A DNA stretch of 64,000 nt from Labrys miyagiensis (GTDB lineage: Bacteria > Pseudomonadota > Alphaproteobacteria > Rhizobiales > Labraceae), in NCBI RefSeq assembly GCF_030160835.1, contig NZ_BSPC01000022.1, positions 124,001 through 188,000 on the forward strand, given 5' to 3'. Below, one piece after another: positions 53,093 to 61,697 of this stretch. The notes beneath the pieces were generated by a model, which saw only the letters and a list, made by a program, of their open reading frames with translations, had not been told where the DNA came from and searched no databases. Position numbers and translations under genes: made by a program. The first letter of the stretch is position 1, and each line of letters begins with the position of its first letter.

Positions 53093-54006
53093 CGCATCCG
53101 CCTCGCTATGCCGCGAAGGGAGAACACGACCAGCGCCGCCATGGCCGTGACGATGGCCATGGTCGTCACCGACAGGGCGGCGCCGAGCGGCCAGTTGGCG
53201 GCGCGGCCGAACTGCGCCTGGATGGCGCTGGCGATCATCACGCCATCCTTGCCGCCGACCAGCTGGGGCGTGACATAGTCGCCGACCGTCGGGATCATCA
53301 CGATCATCACCGCCGAGACGATCCCGGGCATGGAGAGCGGCAGGGTGATGCGGCGGAAGCTGCGCAGCGGTCCGTCACCAAGATCGGTGGCGGCTTCGAG
53401 CAGCGTGCGGTCGATCTTTTCGAGCGAGACGAAGATGGGCAGCACCGCGAAGGTCGCCCAGGCATGGGTGAGCGTGATCACCACGGCAGTGGTGTTGTAG
53501 AGCAGCGCCGTCGAGGGCTCGCTGGTGATGCCGAGCCCCATCAGGATGGAGTTGAGCACACCGTTGTAGCCGAGGATCACCTTCCACGACATCACGCGCA
53601 GGAGATAGCTGGTCCAGAACGGGATGGTGATCAGGAACAGCCACAAGCCTTTGTGCCGGCCGCCCTTGAAGGAGATGAAATAGGCGATCGGATAGGCGAG
53701 GGTGACGGTGAAGAAACTCACCAGCAGCGAGACCCAGAGCGAGCGCAGCAGGAGGTCGCGGTAGATCGGGTCCGTCAGCGCGGTGCGGTAATTGTCGAGC
53801 GTGAAGGTGCGGTCGATGGTGAGGTAATGCTGCGTCCAGAAGCTGTTGGCGAGCACCAGCAGGATCGGCACCACCAGGAAGATCAGGGCATAGACCAGCG
53901 TGGGGCTGACCAGGGCGAGGCCGCGCGATGTGTCTGTCTGCGGGAAGGGACGTTTGCGGTTTCGTGCGGGGGGCAGCGCGACGATCCCCTCTGCCGGCGC
54001 CGTCAT
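53089..54006 (-). CDS. Polyamine-type ABC transporter permease (PotB-like)
   Basis: A 305-residue permease from the ATG at MTAPAEGIVAL, the length usual for PotB. The frame is open 43 codons further with basic, low-complexity sequence (RRTGDHAEKRQSHRRAK) that has no family match and is probably untranslated leader. ALVSPTLVYALIFLVVPILLVLANSFW is the first span, and EAATDLGDGPLRSFRRITLPLSMPGIV the EAA loop. It is the first gene of the minus-strand transporter unit and faces the aminotransferase gene; the gap carries a candidate TetR operator. Confidence 0.9.
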   Translation of the reverse strand: MTAPAEGIVALPPARNRKRPFPQTDTSRGLALVSPTLVYALIFLVVPILLVLANSFWTQHYLTIDRTFTLDNYRTALTDPIYRDLLLRSLWVSLLVSFFTVTLAYPIAYFISFKGGRHKGLWLFLITIPFWTSYLLRVMSWKVILGYNGVLNSILMGLGITSEPSTALLYNTTAVVITLTHAWATFAVLPIFVSLEKIDRTLLEAATDLGDGPLRSFRRITLPLSMPGIVSAVMIVMIPTVGDYVTPQLVGGKDGVMIASAIQAQFGRAANWPLGAALSVTTMAIVTAMAALVVFSLRGIARRMR

Positions 54007-54151
54007 GGCAGCCGCCTTCGCACGCCGATGGGATTGCCGTTTTTCAGCATGATCGCCCGTCCGTCTGGAGGACACGGCACTTTTCCCGGCCGCTGTCATC
54101 TTGCCATCATGCGCTTCGATGGTGGTTGAAATCAAGTGATTTTTCTGAAAT

Positions 54152-54173
54152 ATTGAATGAACGGATATTCAAT
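54152..54173. promoter_or_regulatory. Candidate TetR operator, site 2
   Basis: Arms ATTGAAT and ATTCAAT flank an eight-base centre in the gap between the PotB-like and aminotransferase genes, which diverge. The left arm overlaps GAATGAACG, the core shared with site 1 (GAATGAATG) and site 3. A regulator bound here could control both directions. Confidence 0.55.
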
Positions 54174-54255
54174 TTGATCGACTAAGTGTGAGATATTTTA
54201 TACAGTTAGATCAACCACAATTGGAATTATCCGATAGATAATCTTGGGGGGTGTC

Positions 54256-55668
54256 ATGGCTGCAGCCGAATGGATCGTGGGAACGCAGAACGGGCAGGGG
54301 GCGCATTCGGTCGAACTTGCCAAGCGCCATCTGGTGCAGCCCTGGCCCGAGGCCGGCGAGATCGGTTCGGAGGCCCGCGCACTGATCGAGGGTGGGGAGG
54401 GCATCTACATCACCGATGGCGAGGGCAAGCGCCTGATCGACGGGCCGGCCGGCATGTGGTGTGTCAATGTCGGCCATCGCCGCGAGGAACTCGCCCGGGT
54501 GATGTACGACCAGGCCATGCAGCTGTCCTACAACACGCCCTGGTACACGATGAACGCGCCCTCGGCCGTGCTGGCCGAGCGGATCGCCGGTCATGCGCCT
54601 GGCGATCTCAGCCATGTCTTCTACACCACAGGCGGTTCCACGGCCGTGGAGAGCGCCCTGCGCTTCATGCAGTTCTACAACAATGTGCGCGGCCGGCCGG
54701 AGAAGAAGCTCATCCTCTCACGCGGTGGGGCCTATCATGGCTCGACCTATCTTTCCGCCTCGCTGAATGGGCGCCCGCGCGATCGCGACTGGATGAACGG
54801 GGCCGATGACCTCGTGGTCAAGCTTTCCTCGCCCAACGCGTTCCGCCGCCCGGCGGGCATGACCGTCGAGGCTTTCGCCGACGGCCTGGTCGCCGAGTTC
54901 GAAGAGACGGTGCAGCGCCTCGGGGCCGATCGCATCGGCGCCTTCGTCGGCGAGCCGGTGCAAGCCTCGGGCGGGGTGGTGCTGCCGCCCGGCAATTATC
55001 TGCAGCGCATCCGCGGGATCTGCCGCGACAACGACATCCTCTTCATCGCCGACGAGGTGGTGACGGCCTTCGGGCGGCTCGGCCATGTCTTCGCCTCGGG
55101 GGAGGTCTTCGGCCTCGATCCCGACATGATCACCTTCGCCAAGGGCGTGACCTCGGGCTATTTCCCGCTTGGCGGCATGATCGTCTCCGATCGCCTGCTG
55201 GCGGAACTGCGCCGCTCCAACCATCCCACCGCGATGTATGCCCATGGGCTGACCTATACCAGCCATCCCGTCGGCTGCGCCGTGGCGCTCGCCAATCTCG
55301 ATCTGCTCGAGAACGGCGTCCTCGAACATACGCGCGCCATGGCGCCCTACTTCCAGGCGCAGTTGAAGACGCTCGAGGAACTGCCGCTAGTCGGGGAAGT
55401 GCGCGGCATCGGGTTGATGGCCTGCGTCGAATGCGTCGCTGACCGCGAGAGCAGGAATCCGCTGCAGCTCGACAAGAATGTCGGCGAGCGCATCGACGCC
55501 CATTGCCACGAGCTCGGCCTTCTGGTGCGCCCGCTCATCAATATGTGCGTGATGTCACCGCCTTTGGTGATCACCAAAGAGCAGATCGACGACATGGTGG
55601 GCATCCTGCGCGAGGGCATCTCGCGGACCATGGACGATTTGCGCAAGGAAGGCGTCTGGCGGGGATAA
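54256..55668 (+). CDS. Class III aminotransferase (omega-amino acid/polyamine type)
   Basis: A 470-residue PLP enzyme. The cofactor lysine is K296 (MITFAKGVTSG), D266 (IADEV) binds the pyridine nitrogen, and YYTTGGSTAVESA provides the phosphate-binding loop. The GGAYHGSTYLSASL segment around 157-170 is that of putrescine/taurine:pyruvate-type transaminases. The ATG has a G-rich ribosome site; the TTG four codons upstream is less likely. The role is probably to remove an amino group from the imported amine or its aldehyde product. Confidence 0.9.
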   Translation: MAAAEWIVGTQNGQGAHSVELAKRHLVQPWPEAGEIGSEARALIEGGEGIYITDGEGKRLIDGPAGMWCVNVGHRREELARVMYDQAMQLSYNTPWYTMNAPSAVLAERIAGHAPGDLSHVFYTTGGSTAVESALRFMQFYNNVRGRPEKKLILSRGGAYHGSTYLSASLNGRPRDRDWMNGADDLVVKLSSPNAFRRPAGMTVEAFADGLVAEFEETVQRLGADRIGAFVGEPVQASGGVVLPPGNYLQRIRGICRDNDILFIADEVVTAFGRLGHVFASGEVFGLDPDMITFAKGVTSGYFPLGGMIVSDRLLAELRRSNHPTAMYAHGLTYTSHPVGCAVALANLDLLENGVLEHTRAMAPYFQAQLKTLEELPLVGEVRGIGLMACVECVADRESRNPLQLDKNVGERIDAHCHELGLLVRPLINMCVMSPPLVITKEQIDDMVGILREGISRTMDDLRKEGVWRG

Positions 55669-55672
55669 AACG

Positions 55673-56296
55673 CTAGCCCAGCGCCGCCTCGATGAAGGCG
55701 GCGCCGATGGCGCGGGCCTTTTCCCGGTCGAAGCCGTCGGGATGGAGATGGAAATCGGCATAGATGCCTTCCATCAGCAGCATCAGGCCTTCCGCGAGCT
55801 TGGCGGCGCGGCCCTGTGCCGTCTTGCCGCCGGCTCCAGCGAACAGGCTGGTGAGCAGGGCCAGCGTCTCGGGATCGCGGCTTTCGATCAGGGGCATGTA
55901 GTCGGGATCGGAACGCCGGTCGCCGCGAAAGGCGAACCAGACCGACATGTTGCGGACGTTGAAGATGGCGGGATCGAGCTCGGCGTCGACATAATCCATC
56001 AGGCGCGCCAAAGGCGGGCTCTTGCGATCGGCAAAGACGGCGGCGAAATGCTCGGCATAGCGCTGGTTGAGGTCGCGTAGCGCCGCCATCAGCAGCGCGT
56101 CCTTCGAGCCGAAATGAAGGTTCACCATGCCGCGCGCCACGCCGGCGCGTTCGACGATGCGGCTGACCGTGGTGCCGGAAATGCCGTGCTCGGCGATGGT
56201 GTCGAGCGTCGCCTCGATGATCGCCTGCCGGTAGCGCAGCTTGTTGTCGGCCCGCTTGCCCGTTGTCTGCAAAGGGGCGGGCGCCGCCTCGCTCAT
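55673..56296 (-). CDS. TetR-family regulator (BetI-like), second copy
   Basis: A 207-residue TetR repressor. Its DNA-binding region RQAIIEATLDTIAEHGISGTTVSRIVERAGVARGMVNLHFGSKDALL and the MSVWFAFRGDRRSDP segment mirror the first TetR gene (LSRGIVNFHF, WCAFWGEAKSRP), so the two are paralogues of BetI type. It ends four bases beyond the convergent aminotransferase gene. Two similar repressors in one island may give separate control of transport and catabolism or may recognise the same operator. Confidence 0.9.
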   Translation of the reverse strand: MSEAAPAPLQTTGKRADNKLRYRQAIIEATLDTIAEHGISGTTVSRIVERAGVARGMVNLHFGSKDALLMAALRDLNQRYAEHFAAVFADRKSPPLARLMDYVDAELDPAIFNVRNMSVWFAFRGDRRSDPDYMPLIESRDPETLALLTSLFAGAGGKTAQGRAAKLAEGLMLLMEGIYADFHLHPDGFDREKARAIGAAFIEAALG

Positions 56297-56399
56297 GCCT
56301 GATGCCTCCGAATCGCGACGCCTGCGCTCCGCCGGGCGATAATGACACGGCCTAGCAGACAGGTGTGCAAACGCAATATGGCTTCAAAGCCGGGTCTCA

Positions 56400-56581
56400 G
56401 AAGGGCGCGCGTCACGTCATTCCGGCTGGAGCGAAGCGGAACGCCGGAATCCATGAACACTGTCCTTCCAAGGTTGTGTTCATGGATTCCGGGTCTCCAC
56501 TCACAAGCGAAGCTTGTGAGGATACGGTCATCCAACCAAACCTTTGGTTTGGTTGTGGGAATGACGTGACGCGCGCCCTTC
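56400..56581. repeat. Composite palindromic repeat, family B
   Basis: Outer arms of 24 bases (56400-56423 and 56558-56581, containing GGGCGCGCGTCACGTCATT) are perfect complements. Between them are three further hairpins: CCGGC..GCCGG near 56422-56446, GGAATCCATGAACAC with its exact complement (56447-56490), and CTCACAAGC/GCTTGTGAG (about 56500-56519), then AACCAAA/TTTGGTT. The CGTCATTCCGG start resembles the dispersed Rhizobiales repeat that begins CGTCATTCCGGGGC. One copy in this window. Confidence 0.85.
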
Positions 56582-56645
56582 CATCAAAGCTTATCCTCGT
56601 AATAGCGGCCCCGCAGTTGCCAGAATTGCCGTCATCCTGTATCAT

Positions 56646-56654
56646 GAATGAACG
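56646..56654. promoter_or_regulatory. Candidate TetR operator, site 3
   Basis: GAATGAACG followed by TACATACATGA lies 20 bases before the Rieske oxygenase start. It matches the core of sites 1 and 2; the dyad is imperfect here. Confidence 0.35.
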
Positions 56655-56674
56655 TACATACATGAGGGGTGGGC

Positions 56675-57877
56675 ATGAATTATCAAGTGCGCGATATCAG
56701 CATTCCCGCCGAATGGGACCGCAGCGGACTGCCGGCCTGGACCTACTCCAATCCCGAATTGCTGGAGCTCGAAAAGGACGTGCTGTTCCGCCGGCACTGG
56801 CAACTGATCTGCCATGTCTCCAACCTGCCCAACCCTGGCGACTATGTCGGCCTCGACATGATCGGGGAGAGGGCGCTGGTGGTGCGCGGCAGGGATGGCG
56901 TGGTGCGTGCCTTCCACAATGTCTGCCGCCATCGCGGCTCGCGCGTGGTGGCCGAGAACAAGGGCAATTGCCGCTCGGCCATCGTCTGCCCCTTCCATGG
57001 CTGGAGCTACAATCTGGACGGCACCCTGCGCGGCGCCGCGCAGCCCAAATATCTGCCGGCGCTCGATCCCGCCAGCCATGGCCTCATTCCGCTGGAGACC
57101 GAGATCTGGCAGGGCTTCGTCTTCGTGCGCTTCAAGCCGGGCCCGCAGCCCTCGGTGGCCGAGCTGATGGCGCCATTCGAAGCCGAAGTCGCGCCCTATC
57201 GCGTGCCGGAGGTACAGCCCTTGCATGATTTCTGGCACGACAAGTCGCCCGTCAACTGGAAGTCGGTGCGCGATGTCGACAATGAGGGCTACCACGTGCC
57301 GATGGCGCATCCAGGCCTGCGCGACCTCTATGGCCATGGCTATTACGACGAGCCCTTCGTCAACGGCGTCTCGCGCGCTTTCGGCCCGTTCAACAAGACC
57401 GAGGGCACGCTGTGGAGCGTGCGCAAATACAAGAAGCTGCTGCCGGAAGCGACGCATCTGCCCGAAAGCCATCGCCGCGCCTGGCTCTATCTCGGCCTGT
57501 TCCCGAACACGGTGCTAACCTTCTATCCCGACACCATCACCTTCTATCAGGAGTTCCCGCTCTCCACTGGCGAGACCCTCCAGCGCGGCGGTGTCTACGG
57601 ATTGCAGGACGACAGCCGCGCCATGAAGGCGGCGCGCTTCCTCTCGACCCGCATCGACTGGGATACGGTGAAGGAGGACATGCAGCTGATGGTGTGGTCC
57701 TACGAGGCGACCTCGTCCTCGGGCTATCAGGGCGTGATCCTGTCGGACCTCGAATATGGGGTGAAGACCCACCATGACCATCTGCGACGGCTGATACCTG
57801 TGCTGAACAGCAGGGAGGAGCCGGTGCGCGGGGAACTGATGCGCCGGAACGAGGAGATGAGGGGGGCCAGAGGGTAG
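56675..57877 (+). CDS. Rieske non-haem iron oxygenase, alpha subunit
   Basis: A 400-residue ring-hydroxylating-type oxygenase. The Rieske cluster ligands are C84, H86 (CRHRGS), C105 and H108 (CPFHGW). The mononuclear iron ligands are H207 and H212 within DNEGYHVPMAHPG. The family includes GbcA (glycine betaine), stachydrine and carnitine monooxygenases as well as aromatic dioxygenases. The island context (polyamine-type importer, BetI-like repressors, aminotransferase, amine oxidase) favours an N-demethylating or C-hydroxylating role on a cationic amine. No reductase subunit gene is adjacent. The start is the ATG; GAGGGG is six bases upstream. Confidence 0.92.
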   Translation: MNYQVRDISIPAEWDRSGLPAWTYSNPELLELEKDVLFRRHWQLICHVSNLPNPGDYVGLDMIGERALVVRGRDGVVRAFHNVCRHRGSRVVAENKGNCRSAIVCPFHGWSYNLDGTLRGAAQPKYLPALDPASHGLIPLETEIWQGFVFVRFKPGPQPSVAELMAPFEAEVAPYRVPEVQPLHDFWHDKSPVNWKSVRDVDNEGYHVPMAHPGLRDLYGHGYYDEPFVNGVSRAFGPFNKTEGTLWSVRKYKKLLPEATHLPESHRRAWLYLGLFPNTVLTFYPDTITFYQEFPLSTGETLQRGGVYGLQDDSRAMKAARFLSTRIDWDTVKEDMQLMVWSYEATSSSGYQGVILSDLEYGVKTHHDHLRRLIPVLNSREEPVRGELMRRNEEMRGARG

Positions 57878-57884
57878 GGCGCCA

Positions 57885-58093
57885 CGCGAGCCTCCCCCAC
57901 GAAGCTGGGGGAGGTGGCATTGCGAAGCAATGACGGAGGGGGGTGGTCCTACGGGCTCGACTTCATAGGATGAAGCTGAGGTGCTTTAGATGGGCCAGGG
58001 TCCCATTCTTAAAATCCGGAGCCCGTTGGGCCACACCCCCTCCGACCTCGCTGCGCTCGGCCACCTCCCCCAGCTTCGTGGGGGAGGCTCGCG
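57885..58093. repeat. Palindromic intergenic repeat, family A, copy 2
   Basis: The arms (CGCGAGCCTCCCCCACGAAG and its complement, 57885-57918 and 58060-58093) and the internal GGAGGGGGGTGG / CCACACCCCCTCC match copy 1 at 1481-1674. The centre differs and is about 15 bases longer, so arms are conserved while the middle drifts. It follows the Rieske gene by eight bases and precedes the alpha/beta hydrolase by 136. Confidence 0.9.
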
Positions 58094-58228
58094 TCGCGCC
58101 TTTCGTCATACCAATGTCAGTATCGCCTCGAAGAATGTCAGTTTCGCCCATCGGCAGGCCGGACGGGGCGGAGTAGTTTCTCCCCTGTCAGACACATTCA
58201 GCTTCACACAGCGACAGGGATCAATGAC

Positions 58229-59053
58229 ATGCCCACGATTACCACCAAGGACGGCACCGAGATTTTCTACAAGGACTGGGGCTCCGGGCAGCCGATCGTG
58301 TTCAGCCATGGCTGGCCGCTCTCGGCGGATGACTGGGACGCCCAGATGCTCTTCTTCGCCGGCAAGGGCTTCCGCGTCATCGCCCACGATCGCCGCGGCC
58401 ATGGCCGTTCGACCCAGACGGGCGGCGGCCACGACATGGATCACTATGCCGACGACCTCGCGGCCCTGACCGCCCATCTCGACCTTAAGGATGCCGTGCA
58501 TGTCGGCCATTCCACCGGCGGCGGCGAAGTGGTGCATTACATCGCCCGTCATGGCGAGAGCCGCGTGGCCAAGGCCGCCATCCTCTCGGCGGTGCCGCCG
58601 CTGATGGTCAAGACCGAGGCCAATCCGGGCGGCCTGCCCAAGGATGTCTTCGACGGCCTGCAGGCACAGCTCGCCGCCAGCCGCTCGCAGTTCTACTACG
58701 ATCTGCCCGCTGGCCCCTTCTATGGCTTCAACCGGCCCGGCGCCAAGGTCTCGCAGCCGGTGATCTGGAACTGGTGGCGTCAGGGCATGATGGGTGGCGC
58801 CAAGGCCCATTATGACGGCATCGTCGCCTTCTCCCAGACCGATTTCACCGAGGATCTGAAGAAGATCACGGTGCCGGTGCTGGTGATGCATGGCGACGAC
58901 GACCAGATCGTGCCCTATGCCGACTCCGCCCCGCTTTCGGCCAAGCTCCTCAAGAACGGCACGCTGAAGACCTATAAGGGCTTTCCGCATGGCATGCCGA
59001 CCACCGAGGCGGAGACCATCAACGCCGACCTGCTGGCCTTCATCAAGGGCTGA
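58229..59053 (+). CDS. Alpha/beta hydrolase (non-haem chloroperoxidase-like)
   Basis: A 274-residue hydrolase close to cofactor-free haloperoxidases and arylesterases. The nucleophile is S95 (GHSTGGG), the acid lies in [10 protein letters not shown] (223-225) and the base is H254 (GFPHGM). [16 protein letters not shown] at 26-40 is the oxyanion region. The peroxidase activity of this family is a side reaction of a hydrolase, so ester hydrolysis is the safer prediction. It stands alone between two palindromic repeats. Confidence 0.92.
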   Translation: MPTITTKDGTEIFYKDWGSGQPIVFSHGWPLSADDWDAQMLFFAGKGFRVIAHDRRGHGRSTQTGGGHDMDHYADDLAALTAHLDLKDAVHVGHSTGGGEVVHYIARHGESRVAKAAILSAVPPLMVKTEANPGGLPKDVFDGLQAQLAASRSQFYYDLPAGPFYGFNRPGAKVSQPVIWNWWRQGMMGGAKAHYDGIVAFSQTDFTEDLKKITVPVLVMHGDDDQIVPYADSAPLSAKLLKNGTLKTYKGFPHGMPTTEAETINADLLAFIKG

Positions 59054-59058
59054 TCTTC

Positions 59059-59130
59059 GGGGGGCGGGTCTTCAGACCCGGCTCTTCGACGGGGCGGTAC
59101 CATCAAGGCGGGTCTGAAGACCCGCCCCCC
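59059..59130. repeat. Palindromic repeat, family C, copy 1
   Basis: A 22-base arm (59059-59080) and its perfect complement (59109-59130) flank 28 bases; each arm also contains the small hairpin CGGGTCTTCAGACCCG. It begins six bases after the hydrolase stop, so it is well placed to end or protect that mRNA. Copy 2 is at 63711-63784. Confidence 0.9.
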
Positions 59131-59191
59131 AATTCTGCCTCTCTTCAAATGCACGTCAGGCGCTGCCGGGGCCTTTGTATCGGCAGCGCTT

Positions 59192-59923
59192 TCATGTCTG
59201 CGAGGTACCGACGATTGCGGCGAGAAACCCGGCGAGGTCATCCGTTACGAAATCGGCTCGGGCCGTAGCCGTGCTCTGGCTGTCCCACCAGATGGGCACC
59301 TTCTCCTGCGCTGAGGGGATGATGAGAACCGTGACCATGCCGAGGCTGTGGGGCACATCGAGATTGCGCGGCAGATCCTCGAACATCGCCGCACTGTGGG
59401 CGTCGACGCCCATCCCTTCGAGGAATTTGCGATAGGAGTCCGCTGTCGGTTTGGGCGCATAGCCGGCCGCCACGAGATCGAAGACCCCATCGAAGAGGCC
59501 GCTGAGGCCGAGTGCCGTCGCAACGGCGTCGGCATGGCCGCGGCTGGCATTGGTGAAGATGAATTTCCGGCCGGGCAGGGCCGCGAGCGCGGCGGCAAGG
59601 CCCGGCTGCGGCTGTAGGGCCGAATAGTCGATGGCATGGGTCTTTTCGAGATAATCGAGCGGATCGATGCCGTGATCGGCCATCAGGCCGAGCAAGGTGA
59701 GGCCGTGGTCGAGGTAATATTGCCGCTGCAGCGTCCAGGCTTCCTCGGGAGCGAGGCCGAGCAGGGAGGAGACATAGTCTGTCATCCTGGCGCCGATCTG
59801 CGTATGGAGATCGATGTGATGGGGATAGAGGGTGTTGTCGAGATCGAACACCCAATCGTGGATCCCGCTGAAGCGGGCGGCGATCTCCGCCTGGCTTGTC
59901 TCTGACATCTGCCCTTCGCTCAT
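59192..59923 (-). CDS. HAD-superfamily phosphatase (pyrimidine 5'-nucleotidase-like)
   Basis: A 243-residue HAD phosphatase with DLDNTLY (D27 and D29 as nucleophile and acid), a threonine/serine motif FTNASRGHAD (around 128-137), and the late FEDLPRNLDVP (motif IV, two acidic residues). The DLDNTLYPHHIDLH opening and helical cap are those of pyrimidine 5'-nucleotidases (SDT1/PyrX-like). Two starts are close: ATG overlapping the RpiR stop (ATGA), used here, or the ATG five codons later with GAAGGG. Coupled to the RpiR regulator upstream. Confidence 0.88.
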   Translation of the reverse strand: MSEGQMSETSQAEIAARFSGIHDWVFDLDNTLYPHHIDLHTQIGARMTDYVSSLLGLAPEEAWTLQRQYYLDHGLTLLGLMADHGIDPLDYLEKTHAIDYSALQPQPGLAAALAALPGRKFIFTNASRGHADAVATALGLSGLFDGVFDLVAAGYAPKPTADSYRKFLEGMGVDAHSAAMFEDLPRNLDVPHSLGMVTVLIIPSAQEKVPIWWDSQSTATARADFVTDDLAGFLAAIVGTSQT

Positions 59924-60828
59924 GGGGTACGAGGCTTGGCGCCACCCTCTGGCGACACCGGCAGATCCATGGCCTTGCCCGCCAGTTTCTCGCGAGCCTC
60001 GTTCAGGGCGCGCAGATTGGCCAGCGTCTCGGCCGGGCGCTGGCTGGCGATGCCGACCAGCAGGGTCTCGATCAGGCCGAGCGTGGCCGTGTGGAGGCTC
60101 AGCATATCGGCCCGCCCGCGGGCGACAGGCAGGACGATGCCCACCCTGTGCTGAAGCATGGCGGCAAGCGTATCCGTCAGCAGCAGCGAGCCGAGCCTGA
60201 GCCGGCGGATCTCGTCGAGCAGCGCGGACAATTCCGTGTAGACGCGGCCATAGGCCAGCATCACCACGAAATCGCCGGCCCTCAATCTGCGCAGATCGTC
60301 GGCAAAGAGCAGGCCTGTGTTGGAGAGGCCAGCCGCCTCCAGCCCGAAGCGCGAAAGCTGGAAGACGAGATAGTCAGCCACGGCGCTGGAAGGGCCGAGG
60401 CCGAAGACAAGCACGCGCTTCGCGCCGATCATCCCTTCGATCGCTGCCTGGAACAGCTCCGGCGTGATGGTGCGGCGCAGGTCCGCCAGCGATTGGATCT
60501 GCGTCTCCAGCGTCGTTTCGAAGGCGGCGGGCAGGCTGCCGCCGACCTCGCCCAGGGTCCGGCTCAGGCGTTCGGCCGGCGAGAGCGAATTGCGCAGCTC
60601 GGCGGCGAGCGTGCGCCTGAGTTCCTCCAGGCCGGCAAAGCCGAGGGCCTTGGTGGCCCGCACCACGGTGGCATCGCTGGTCTCGGCCTTTTCCGCCAAA
60701 GCGGCAGCGGAGGCGATCAGCACTTCCTCCCTGTTGTCCTGGAAATAGCGCACTACCCGCTGCTCGGCCGGGCTCATGCTTTCGAGCCGTTCGGCCACTC
60801 TCTCGTCGAAGCTGGGGGAGACGCTCAT
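59920..60828 (-). CDS. MurR/RpiR-family regulator
   Basis: A 302-residue regulator: an N-terminal helix-turn-helix (IASAAALAEKAETSDATVVRATKALGFAGLEELRR) and a SIS sugar-phosphate-binding domain from about residue 130 (KRVLVFGLGPSSAVADYLVFQLSRFG). Such proteins respond to phosphorylated sugars or aminosugars. It is coupled to the HAD phosphatase gene, suggesting the regulator senses or the phosphatase removes a sugar phosphate. Confidence 0.9.
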   Translation of the reverse strand: MSVSPSFDERVAERLESMSPAEQRVVRYFQDNREEVLIASAAALAEKAETSDATVVRATKALGFAGLEELRRTLAAELRNSLSPAERLSRTLGEVGGSLPAAFETTLETQIQSLADLRRTITPELFQAAIEGMIGAKRVLVFGLGPSSAVADYLVFQLSRFGLEAAGLSNTGLLFADDLRRLRAGDFVVMLAYGRVYTELSALLDEIRRLRLGSLLLTDTLAAMLQHRVGIVLPVARGRADMLSLHTATLGLIETLLVGIASQRPAETLANLRALNEAREKLAGKAMDLPVSPEGGAKPRTP

Positions 60829-60932
60829 TCCGGTCCCTAATTTTTCACCAATGTTGCAGGTGCTACCATCATCTCGCCTTTATGTAGCATATACTACAAA
60901 GCCTTCATAACCTGTTTCTGGCGACGGCAATA

Positions 60933-61697
60933 ATGGATTTCGTTTCCTGGCAACTCGTTTCCTGGCATGTGGCGGCGCCGGCCATCGGTGCGGCCTTCCT
61001 GGCTTCGCTGGTCGAGGTGGTGGAAGCCTTCACCATCGTGCTGGCTGTGGCAACCCTGCGCGGATGGCGCCCCGCCGGCTTCGGCGCGTTGGCGGCGCTT
61101 CTCGTCCTCGGCCTCATGGTGATCCTGCTCGGTCCCTTGCTCGGGCAGGTGCCCCTGGGGGCGCTCCAACTCGTCATCGGCGTGCTGCTTCTGCTCTTCG
61201 GCATGGGCTGGCTGCGTAAGGCGATCCTGCGGAGCGCGGGCATCATTCCGCTCCATGACGAGGATGCCATCTTCGCCAGCGAGTCGGCGCAACTGGCCGC
61301 CGCCTCCGGGCGGGACTCGCTCGACTGGATCGCCGGATTGGCGGCCTTCAAGGCGGTACTGCTCGAAGGGCTGGAAGTGGTGTTCATCGTCATCGCCGTG
61401 GGCTCGGGCCGTGGCCTGCTTGCGCCGGCAGCGGCCGGAGCGCTGGCAGCCTGCCTGCTCATCCTCGCCATCGGGCTGATGCTTCGCAAGCCTCTCGCCC
61501 GCGTGCCGGAGAATGTCCTGAAATTCGGCGTCGGCGTCATGCTCTCGGCCTTCGGCGTATTCTGGACCGGAGAGGGGCTGGGCGTGCCCTGGCCCGGCGA
61601 GGACGCGGCGCTGCTCGGCTTCGCGGCGATCTTCCTGTGCGCCGGTCTCGTCATGGCCTCAGTGCTGAAACGGCCCGCTCTGGAGGTGAGGCCATGA
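60933..61697 (+). CDS. COG4280-type membrane protein with twin E-x-x-E motifs
   Basis: A 254-residue inner-membrane protein with about seven hydrophobic spans. Two spans carry related acidic motifs: SLVEVVEAFTIVLAVA near residue 25 and LLEGLEVVFIVIAVG near 147, like the tandem repeats of cation or iron permeases (FTR1 REGLE; UPF0016/GDT1). This suggests an internal duplication around a metal- or proton-binding site. It resembles the uncharacterised COG4280 group. The transported ion is not known. The stop overlaps the next start (ATGA). Confidence 0.75.
   Translation: MDFVSWQLVSWHVAAPAIGAAFLASLVEVVEAFTIVLAVATLRGWRPAGFGALAALLVLGLMVILLGPLLGQVPLGALQLVIGVLLLLFGMGWLRKAILRSAGIIPLHDEDAIFASESAQLAAASGRDSLDWIAGLAAFKAVLLEGLEVVFIVIAVGSGRGLLAPAAAGALAACLLILAIGLMLRKPLARVPENVLKFGVGVMLSAFGVFWTGEGLGVPWPGEDAALLGFAAIFLCAGLVMASVLKRPALEVRP

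Larger units (their letters stand above)
56297..56674. other. Intergenic region between TetR and Rieske genes
   Basis: Contains the composite palindromic repeat of family B (56400-56581) and, close to the Rieske start, a third GAATGAACG motif (56646-56654). No gene is supported; ORFs here run through the repeat. Confidence 0.6.

Noticed and set aside
53089-54135. Longer form of the PotB-like permease starting at 54135
   Set aside because: The extra 43 residues are basic and low in family similarity, would place the start almost on the candidate operator, and exceed the usual PotB length.
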